NCBI GenBank assembly: GCA_040754075.1
Contig: JBFMDH010000003.1
Span: 140,307 to 204,306 of the forward strand
DNA length: 64,000 bases
Direction: 5' to 3'
From: Acidobacteriota bacterium
GTDB taxonomy: Bacteria > Acidobacteriota > Blastocatellia > UBA7656
Of the stretch, positions 58,819-64,000 are shown piece by piece; position 1 is the stretch's first letter, and each line of letters begins with the position of its first letter. The translations under genes were made by a program, and so were the position numbers. The notes under the pieces were generated by a model. The model saw only the letters and a list, made by a program, of their open reading frames with translations. It was not told the origin of the DNA and made no database searches.

Positions 58819-59153
58819 TACCTTGTGACCTCGCTCTCCTGCTTGGCGCTTTTCAGCCGTTTTATCAACTCTGGTTTCGCTTTTTGTATTTGCTTTCGAC
58901 GGGCTGCGGCTGTTGATTCGAGTTGGGTATTGGCTTCTTCAAGGTAGTCATCGACTTTTTTCTCATTTGCGAGATAGAAAGTTATTGCGCCGTAGATTTC
59001 TTCGAGCCTTAACAAAGGAAATTTGTGTTTTATGGTTTCAGGTGAAGCGCCTGCTTTAAAAGCATAAACAATTGAATCAAGTGAAATGCGGCTATCTTTA
59101 ACCCAGTATCCGCCTTTACGTTTTTCTATATAATCTTTGCTCATGGTTTCCAC
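58818..59153 (-). CDS. DUF433 antitoxin-like protein, 111 aa
   Basis: DUF433 helix-turn-helix-like domain: GGYWVKDSRISLDSIVYAF, then GASPETIKHKFPLLRLEEIY and GAITFYLANEKKVDDYLEE. The C-terminal 35 residues are charged. It is translationally coupled to the DUF5615 gene, the known pairing of a VapBC-like toxin-antitoxin module. It probably neutralises the toxin and represses its own promoter. Confidence 0.87.
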   Translation of the reverse strand: METMSKDYIEKRKGGYWVKDSRISLDSIVYAFKAGASPETIKHKFPLLRLEEIYGAITFYLANEKKVDDYLEEANTQLESTAAARRKQIQKAKPELIKRLKSAKQESEVTR

Positions 59154-59240
59154 CCGAATCTGATTTCATGTGTTTAACGAAGGTATCGGATATTCGATTG
59201 TCGCTATTCATTGATGTCAAGTCAACGGCATCACCAAATA

Positions 59241-59271
59241 AAAAAGGGAGGCGCGATTGCCTCCCCTTTTT
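59241..59271 (-). terminator. Strong rho-independent terminator after atpE
   Basis: Stem AAAAAGGGAGGC with its complement at 59259-59271, one bulged base and a six-base loop. On the minus strand it is followed by a TTTTTT run. It lies 20 bases after the atpE stop and marks the end of the atp transcript. Confidence 0.9.
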
Positions 59272-59290
59272 AGCTTGTCTGGCTCATTCA

Positions 59291-59605
59291 TTACTTGGCG
59301 ATAAACAGCGTCAGGAACGTAAAGAGCACGAGGGTTTCAATCAGCGCCAGACCCAGAATCAACATGGTGAAGATACGTCCACCAGCGCCGGGGTTGCGGG
59401 CAGTGCCTTCGCAAGCGGCGGCAATCGCTTTTCCGTCTGCGAGCGCGCCACCGATAGCGGCAAGCGCCACGGCAAATCCGGGCCAATTGGGAATCACCCA
59501 GAACTGGCTGCCGGTCGCGGCAGTATGAGTGTCTTGCGCGGACGCGGTGGCAACCGCAATCAACATAACAAAGAGCGCCATGAAAAATAATCTTGCTTTA
59601 ACCAT
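59291..59605 (-). CDS. atpE: ATP synthase F0 subunit c, 104 aa
   Basis: Forms the rotating ring of the F-type ATP synthase in the membrane. GGAGG precedes the ATG. Residues 1-23 look like a cleavable signal ([16 protein letters not shown]) followed by a polar linker. Then come the two helices: [18 protein letters not shown] with loop ARNPGAGG, and [20 protein letters not shown] with the ion-binding Glu in IETL. Canonical c subunits are about 80 residues, so the extra N terminus is notable. No Gln is present at the helix 1 position used by sodium-binding rings, which argues for protons. Confidence 0.93.
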   Translation of the reverse strand: MVKARLFFMALFVMLIAVATASAQDTHTAATGSQFWVIPNWPGFAVALAAIGGALADGKAIAAACEGTARNPGAGGRIFTMLILGLALIETLVLFTFLTLFIAK

Positions 59606-59638
59606 TGAGCTTTCCTCCAGAGGTTGTGAACAACACTC

Positions 59639-59666
59639 GTCGGTCGTCGGTAGCCGGTAGCCGGTA
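59639..59666. repeat. Heptamer tandem repeat, GTCGGTA/GCCGGTA units
   Basis: Four in-phase 7-base units: GTCGGTC, GTCGGTA, GCCGGTA, GCCGGTA. It lies upstream of atpE. Confidence 0.75.
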
Positions 59667-59879
59667 AAGAATGAAATTTATAAAATGACTACAGGTTGCG
59701 AACTTCCGCTTTCGGTTGTTCGGGTTAATGCCAAAGGAGAGCGTTGAGAAAACTCAGGGATTATTTCCACTCGTCTGGTATTCACTTGCCTTTCCCCCTA
59801 GCTGTTGGCAAGGCTCCGACAACCAAGTGCCTCATTGAACTGCTTATAAAAGAGCTTCTTTCTTCTCTCCCACTTTTTG

Positions 59880-59932
59880 AACGATGAAGTTTAAGATTTC
59901 AGTTCATCGTTCATACTTCATACTTCATCAGT
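59880..59932. repeat. Heptamer repeat with inverted arm, TTCATNN units
   Basis: The units TTCATCG, TTCATAC, TTCATAC and TTCATCA follow in phase from 59904. The complement GAACGATGAA lies at 59880-59889, so the block can fold back on itself. TTCATCG and TTCATAC are also used in the block at 29102-29247. Confidence 0.75.
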
Positions 59933-59938
59933 TAAATA

Positions 59939-60739
59939 TTAATGCGCAGCGGCGGCTTCGCCGTGACCGGATTCTTCGTGGTCGTGTTCTTCGTGCGGCA
60001 CGGTTTCCGATAGATAGACCATCGACAGCATGATGAAAATAAAGGTCTGCACGAAGGCGACGAATATGCCAAGCACGGTGGTAAACATCGGCACCAATGG
60101 CGGCGCGAGGTTCAAAAAGGATACGGCAATCTGATGGTCGGCAAACATATTGACGAACAAACGCAGTGCCAGCGTCACCGGTCGCACGCTATTGGATAAC
60201 AATTCGACAAAGAAAATCAAAACCCCGATGATGACCAGCGGTCCCGATGTCAGCCCACCGGTGAAATGCTTCAAATATTTAATGCCTTGCTGTTTGAAGC
60301 CCATCGCCATGTAATACAAAAATGAACAGACGCCAAGCGCCCCCGTGACGTTGATATTATCGGTTGGCGCTGTAAGCCCCGGAACCAGTCCCATGAGGTT
60401 GGCGATTAAAATAAACAGCGCGAATGAACCGACGACCGGCAAATAGCGCCGTCCGTAAGGACCAACGACGCCATCAAGCATGCCGCGCACCTGTTCGACG
60501 GCGACTTCAAGCAGTTGTTGCCCTTTGGATGGTTTATCCACAGAGAGTTTGCCGCGCAGCAACAGCACCAGGACAATGACAATCAGAAACAGCAGCACGG
60601 TTGCGATAATGTGTTCGGGAACTTTGCCGCCCAGCAGGTGGTTGATTTGTTCGATGATAAACGGAGGCGGGCCGTGATCGCCGCCCGATTCGCCGCCACC
60701 GTGGTCGCCTTGTAATAATGCAAGTAAAATTGCTGTCAT
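59939..60739 (-). CDS. atpB: ATP synthase F0 subunit a, 266 aa
   Basis: Stator subunit providing the proton half-channels. The key region LALRLFVNMFADHQI carries the essential Arg, and QTFIFIMLSMVYLSETV forms the last helix. Six or so membrane segments are visible (IIATVLLFLIVIVLVLLL, YLPVVGSFALFILIANLM). The N terminus has a Gly/His/Asp-rich stretch and the C terminus is rich in His and Glu. Its ATG directly follows the atpI stop. The next gene, atpE, is unusually far away. Confidence 0.95.
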   Translation of the reverse strand: MTAILLALLQGDHGGGESGGDHGPPPFIIEQINHLLGGKVPEHIIATVLLFLIVIVLVLLLRGKLSVDKPSKGQQLLEVAVEQVRGMLDGVVGPYGRRYLPVVGSFALFILIANLMGLVPGLTAPTDNINVTGALGVCSFLYYMAMGFKQQGIKYLKHFTGGLTSGPLVIIGVLIFFVELLSNSVRPVTLALRLFVNMFADHQIAVSFLNLAPPLVPMFTTVLGIFVAFVQTFIFIMLSMVYLSETVPHEEHDHEESGHGEAAAAH

Positions 60740-61261
60740 TTAATTATGCTCTCCGGGTTGAGTGATCGTCTTATAGGTAACGTAACCAGCTTCAATCATC
60801 ACGGCAAGCGCGGGAGCAAAAAGTCCCGCAAGCATGGCGACGATGTCAAAATAACCGGTCAGGTGCAGCCCGTAAACCACCGCGCCAACCAAAATCCAGC
60901 GAACGATGAACAGAAGCATCGTGCCGGGAGGTCGTTTGCCATCGCTTGCCGTCAGCACATCTTTGATGGAGGCGTGCAGCCATTTGAAATTGACCAGACT
61001 GAGCGCGCTACCGACGAACAAGCTGAGCGTGAATTTGAGGTTGGCAAATAGGCTTGCGAAGATGATTGCCAGAATAATAATCGCAAACGTATTGCGCCAG
61101 ATTCGGCGTTCGACCCGTTCGGGACTGGTCACTTCGTTCAGCGCCCTGGTTGCGGGCGAGTCCGGCGAATCTGCTACGCCATGCTCAGGTGTCTCACTCG
61201 TATTCAAAGCCGCTGATTTTAGCAGCGCGGTGAAATCATTGTCCAGCGCGTCAGTTTTCAA
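60740..61261 (-). CDS. atpI: ATP synthase subunit I-like protein, 173 aa
   Basis: Assists assembly of the c ring and is commonly the first gene of the cluster. It starts at a TTG after a hairpin, without a clear ribosome binding site; a GTG inside the frame (in the stretch EVTSPERVERR) is an alternative start. The first 60 residues are polar. Then four membrane segments: TFAIIILAIIFASLFANL, LSLFVGSALSLVNFKWL, LLFIVRWILVGAVVYGLHL and IVAMLAGLFAPALAVMIEA. Its place before atpB supports the name. Confidence 0.82.
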   Translation of the reverse strand: MKTDALDNDFTALLKSAALNTSETPEHGVADSPDSPATRALNEVTSPERVERRIWRNTFAIIILAIIFASLFANLKFTLSLFVGSALSLVNFKWLHASIKDVLTASDGKRPPGTMLLFIVRWILVGAVVYGLHLTGYFDIVAMLAGLFAPALAVMIEAGYVTYKTITQPGEHN

Positions 61262-61263
61262 TT

Positions 61264-61295
61264 AATGGCGGTTTTGCTATGCTCAAACCGCCATT
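61264..61295. promoter_or_regulatory. Hairpin touching the atpI start
   Basis: Perfect 11-base stem, AATGGCGGTTT with its complement, and a 10-base loop. On the minus strand its base lies two bases before the TTG start of atpI, where a ribosome binding site would be expected. It may limit translation or mark an upstream end of transcription. Confidence 0.5.
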
Positions 61296-61398
61296 GGCAA
61301 TTCTGGTTTTTCTATTAGTTCATTAATCAAGGTCAATTGATTTTTAAATCACAATTCGAGTCAACGCAACTTACAGAACTTTAATAGAATTGGTGGTC

Positions 61399-61686
61399 AT
61401 GGAAAATAATTACACATGGATTATTGAGGGAATTGGTTACTATCCGGTTTTCGGGAGCATATTACCTGATGGGCATTTACGAATTGCAATATCGGGTATG
61501 AACTCGAATGGTGAAAGATGGGATGGATATGAAACCATCGGTCTGCAACATAAACACTATGAACTCTGGCGGCAAATCATCGAAAATAAAGAAACTATTC
61601 TTCGTGCAATGAAGGACGAAAGAGCGAAAAGAAGGGCAAAAAATAAATCTGATGTCTTTGAAGAACGTAAATCAAAAAATCGCTAA
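61399..61686 (+). CDS. Hypothetical protein, 95 aa
   Basis: Starts MENNYTWIIEGIGYYPVFG, then ILPDGHLRIAISGMNSNGER and a basic helical C terminus (AMKDERAKRRAKNKSD). No signal peptide or known motif. Low GC compared with neighbours, which may point to acquisition. An upstream in-frame TTG at 61390 is less likely. It is divergent from atpI. Confidence 0.65.
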   Translation: MENNYTWIIEGIGYYPVFGSILPDGHLRIAISGMNSNGERWDGYETIGLQHKHYELWRQIIENKETILRAMKDERAKRRAKNKSDVFEERKSKNR

Positions 61687-61808
61687 TTTCCCTTCAAAAA
61701 GGTTTGCTGCGAATATTTATCAAAATGTTATTTTCCGTGACCGCAGTTTATGATTGTTTGAAAAAGAACTGTTGAATTACAATCGTTGCGCCGACGCTTC
61801 TTATCGTT

Positions 61809-62492
61809 ATGAGTAACACTTCAAAACAAGCGATCCGTATTTTACTCATTGATGACCATGTGGTGATTCGCACGGCGCTCAAAATACTCATTGAAAGTCA
61901 GGAAAGTTTGACGATGGTCGGCGAAGCTGGCAATCGTCAGGAAGCATTTGCTATTGCCGAAGGCGAACAGCCCGACATTATTTTGCTCGATATTGACCTT
62001 GGCGGCGAAAACGGTTTAGACCTCATTCCTGAACTGCTCAACCTCGCAACTCAAGCGCGCATTGTCGTGCTGACGGGCGTGCGCGACCAGGCGGTTCATC
62101 AACAAGCCATCAGCCTCGGCGCAATGGGCATCGTGCAAAAAGACCGCGCTTTTGAGGTGCTGGTCGGCGCTATCGAGCGCGTCAATGCCGGTGAAGCGTG
62201 GCTTGACCCGACCTTGATGGCAAAGGTACTCAATCAAATGTCTGCCGCCGGGAAAGCCAAAAAGGTTGACCCGGAAGAAGCCAAAATCGCCACGCTGACC
62301 GAGCGCGAACGCGAAGTGCTGGAGCATATCGGGCAGGGGTTAAAGAATAAGGAAATCGCTGATAAATTATTTATCAGCGAATGGACGGTGCGCCATCACA
62401 TCACTTCGATTTTTTCCAAACTGGAAGTTTCCGACCGCGTGGAGTTGATTCTCTACGCCTATAAACGAGGGCTTGCCACGCCGCCCCGCTAA
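61809..62492 (+). CDS. NarL/FixJ-type response regulator, 227 aa
   Basis: Two-component transcription factor. The receiver domain has IRILLIDDHVVIRTAL, the phosphoacceptor Asp61 in IILLDIDLGGENG, and the conserved Thr/Lys in VVLTGVRD and GIVQKD. The LuxR-type DNA-binding domain is LTEREREVLEHIGQGLKNK, then EIADKLFISEWTVRHHITSI and FSKLEVSDRVELI. No histidine kinase is adjacent, so its partner is encoded elsewhere. Standard length and layout. Confidence 0.94.
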   Translation: MSNTSKQAIRILLIDDHVVIRTALKILIESQESLTMVGEAGNRQEAFAIAEGEQPDIILLDIDLGGENGLDLIPELLNLATQARIVVLTGVRDQAVHQQAISLGAMGIVQKDRAFEVLVGAIERVNAGEAWLDPTLMAKVLNQMSAAGKAKKVDPEEAKIATLTEREREVLEHIGQGLKNKEIADKLFISEWTVRHHITSIFSKLEVSDRVELILYAYKRGLATPPR

Positions 62493-62694
62493 ATTTTTCA
62501 TCCTCACTGATTTTTCGTTATAGCAGTTTGGTGCTACCCATTCTGGTTAGTTGTAGCCAGTGAAATTGGCACCGGCTGGCGATGACGAAGAAAATAAACA
62601 ATGCTAGACTGTAGTTTCTTGAACAGGTGGTAAGAAAAACGTGGGGTGTCTGGCCTGTCTTAATATTCTAAACAATAGAGGAAAAGAGGTAGAG

Positions 62695-63783
62695 ATGGAC
62701 AAGAGAGTTAGATTTCGTTCGTTTATCGTAGCAATTTTGGCTTTAACTGTCGGACTTGGAAATGGGTTTGCCGCCTTTGCGCAAAAAAAGACGACAACCA
62801 CAACAAAGAAAACTTCAACAACCGCGAAAAGCGCGACCGCACAAAAAACCGCAACCAAACCTGCGGCTCCGGCAACGCCTTACGCCAAAGGTTATACCAG
62901 CGGTTATTCGGATGGATTCGGGCAGGGCGGTCAGGACTGGCGCGCCAAGTATCCGCGCGATTATAAAAACTCGGATGCCTATCAACGCCGCGAGCGGCTC
63001 TATGACCCGCAACTCGCAGATTCCGATGAGTATCGTCAAGGTTACGATTTAGGCTATGAACTCGGCTACACCGATGGTTATTTCGGTCGCCTGCGCAATG
63101 CGGAAGTTCCGGTCAATGGCGAAGCGATTGCCCGCGCCGCCGCGCCGCGTGAAACGGAAAGACCGCGCGAGCCTGAGCCAACCCAACCGGTGCAACCGGC
63201 GCAACCACAGACGCGCCGCGATACCTCTTCGAGCCGCAATGCCATGTCGGTCAATATTCCGGTCGATACCAAGTTGCGCTTGCAACTCACATCGGAAATC
63301 AGCACCAAGACGGCGCGCGTCGGCGACCGCTTTACCGCCACCGTCACTTCGCCTGACACCTATGCCAATGCGGTGGTTGAAGGGCATGTTTCCAGCATCA
63401 ACAAATCCGGCAGAGTGAGCGGCAAAACCGAAATGAGTTTGACCTTTGATTCGATTTCCCTCGAAGACGGCAGAAAAGGACCCTTGACCGCAGACATCGA
63501 ACGCATCGTCGAATCCGACAGCGTCAAAACCATTGATGAAGAGGGTAACATTCAATCCGGCAGTCGCACGTCGGATTCGCAAAAACGCGGCGGCATCGGC
63601 GCGGCAGCCGGCGCAGTCATTGGCGGTATTGCCGGTGGCATCAAAGGCGCGATTTTAGGCGCAGTGCTTGGTGGCGGCGCAGGCGTTGCAACGGTTGCTA
63701 TCGAGGGCAGCAAGGATTTGGTTTTAGGCGTGGGAACCGAAATGGTCATTCGCACAGCAAAAAGCAGTTCGCGCGCGCAATAA
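62695..63783 (+). CDS. Secreted protein with GY-rich repeats and glycine zipper, 362 aa
   Basis: The start at 62695 follows AGAGGTAGAG and gives a signal peptide ending AAFAQ. A Lys/Thr/Ala-rich stretch follows. Then come Gly-Tyr repeats (YAKGYTSGYSDGFGQGGQD and YRQGYDLGYELGYTDGYF). A Pro/Gln/Arg-rich linker leads to a roughly 100-residue beta domain (VDTKLRLQLTSEISTKTARV). The end is a glycine zipper: GGIGAAAGAVIGGIAGGIK, GAILGAVLGGGAGVAT. Such proteins often associate with the outer membrane. No enzyme function is apparent. Confidence 0.8.
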   Translation: MDKRVRFRSFIVAILALTVGLGNGFAAFAQKKTTTTTKKTSTTAKSATAQKTATKPAAPATPYAKGYTSGYSDGFGQGGQDWRAKYPRDYKNSDAYQRRERLYDPQLADSDEYRQGYDLGYELGYTDGYFGRLRNAEVPVNGEAIARAAAPRETERPREPEPTQPVQPAQPQTRRDTSSSRNAMSVNIPVDTKLRLQLTSEISTKTARVGDRFTATVTSPDTYANAVVEGHVSSINKSGRVSGKTEMSLTFDSISLEDGRKGPLTADIERIVESDSVKTIDEEGNIQSGSRTSDSQKRGGIGAAAGAVIGGIAGGIKGAILGAVLGGGAGVATVAIEGSKDLVLGVGTEMVIRTAKSSSRAQ

Positions 63784-63813
63784 TCCGAACGATTTTTTAG
63801 TCAACATTATTGT

Positions 63814-63856
63814 AAAAGCGGTCAGAGATTTCATTGGTTGATCTCTGACCGCTTTT
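63814..63856. repeat. REP-like palindrome, copy 3 (terminator position)
   Basis: Arms at 63814-63829 and 63841-63856 are exact complements over 16 bases with an 11-base loop. The core AAAAGCGGTCAGAGAT shares AAGCGGTC with copies 1 and 2. A GATTTT tail follows, so it probably also terminates the gene at 62695. Beyond it, to the window end, nothing is recognised. Confidence 0.75.
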
Positions 63857-64000
63857 GATTTTAAAAATCATTTGTCACCTGATTCAACAACTTCTCTGAA
63901 CGTAAGATGCAATCACTCACCCGTTGCCTTGCGAAATTCATCACGGTTTAACAGGCGCGATAGCCAAGCAAAACGATAAGCATAGCAAGCACGATTAATG

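Larger units (their letters stand above)
59606..59938. other. atpB-atpE spacer containing repeats, no gene
   Basis: A 333-base spacer within the atp cluster. It holds a heptamer block at 59639-59666 and a heptamer hairpin block at 59880-59932. No convincing short gene was found on either strand. Spacers inside atp operons are usually much shorter. Confidence 0.7.

Overview
The window looks like a chromosomal segment of an Acidobacteriota member, most likely of the Blastocatellia type. This is inferred from gene content and not proven. The pointers are tandem tricorn-type proteases, an S46 dipeptidyl peptidase, a paired M16 peptidase operon, a winged-helix regulator fused to PD40 beta-propeller repeats, and many secreted or hydrophobic small proteins, in DNA of moderate GC content. 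No rRNA, tRNA, prophage, insertion sequence or CRISPR array was recognised.

Layout. 1-4600: two tandem tricorn-like proteases on the minus strand; the left one runs off the window. 5.0-6.7 kb: an ABC exporter pair. 7.0-12.4 kb: an S46 peptidase, a small gene pair with a truncated retropepsin-like gene, and an active plus an inactive M16 peptidase. 12.6-14.6 kb: an epimerase and a PAP2 phosphatase. 14.6-18.7 kb: a regulatory island with a sigma-region-2-like protein, a CxxC/HTH protein, a divergent winged-helix/PD40 membrane regulator, and two small proteins sharing one cysteine motif. 18.9-22.1 kb: a YkgJ protein, a LysW-like carrier protein (58 aa), an SH3-like secreted protein and cystathionine beta-synthase. 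22.4-24.8 kb: penicillin acylase. 24.8-27.1 kb: a minus-strand cluster containing a frameshifted gene, a Tat-exported gluconate dehydrogenase subunit 3 and a NYN nuclease with a repeat tail. 27.3-30.7 kb: secreted proteins, a YHS protein, a cyclophilin lipoprotein and an MFS transporter. 30.8-36.0 kb: recF and a gyrB interrupted by a 435-residue intein with an HNH-like insert. 36.5-39.8 kb: rsmB, an MBL hydrolase and a threonine dehydratase-like enzyme in an apparent operon. 39.9-55.4 kb: a large exopolysaccharide cluster with polymerase/ligase, five glycosyltransferases, two NodB deacetylases, a beta-helix protein, two FemAB/CelD-like acyltransferases and a JmjC-like oxygenase. 55.5-59.2 kb: a DUF5522 gene, a DUF486 gene, a haem-oxygenase-fold protein, class I fumarase and a DUF433/DUF5615 toxin-antitoxin-like pair. 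59.3-61.3 kb: atpI-atpB-atpE ending at a strong terminator. 61.4-63.8 kb: a small unknown gene, a LuxR-type response regulator and a secreted glycine-zipper protein.

The most unusual structure lies between genes. Several intergenic regions are built from 7-base units kept in phase, often arranged as large inverted repeats. One of these (55416-55563) supplies the stop codons of both convergent genes beside it. A separate REP-like palindrome family with a shared AAGCGGTC core occurs three times, and a perfect 27-bp inverted repeat separates the two tricorn genes. Within coding DNA, the gyrB intein, the in-frame alternative starts of gyrB and the paired cysteine-motif proteins next to the PD40 regulator are the best candidates for further work.
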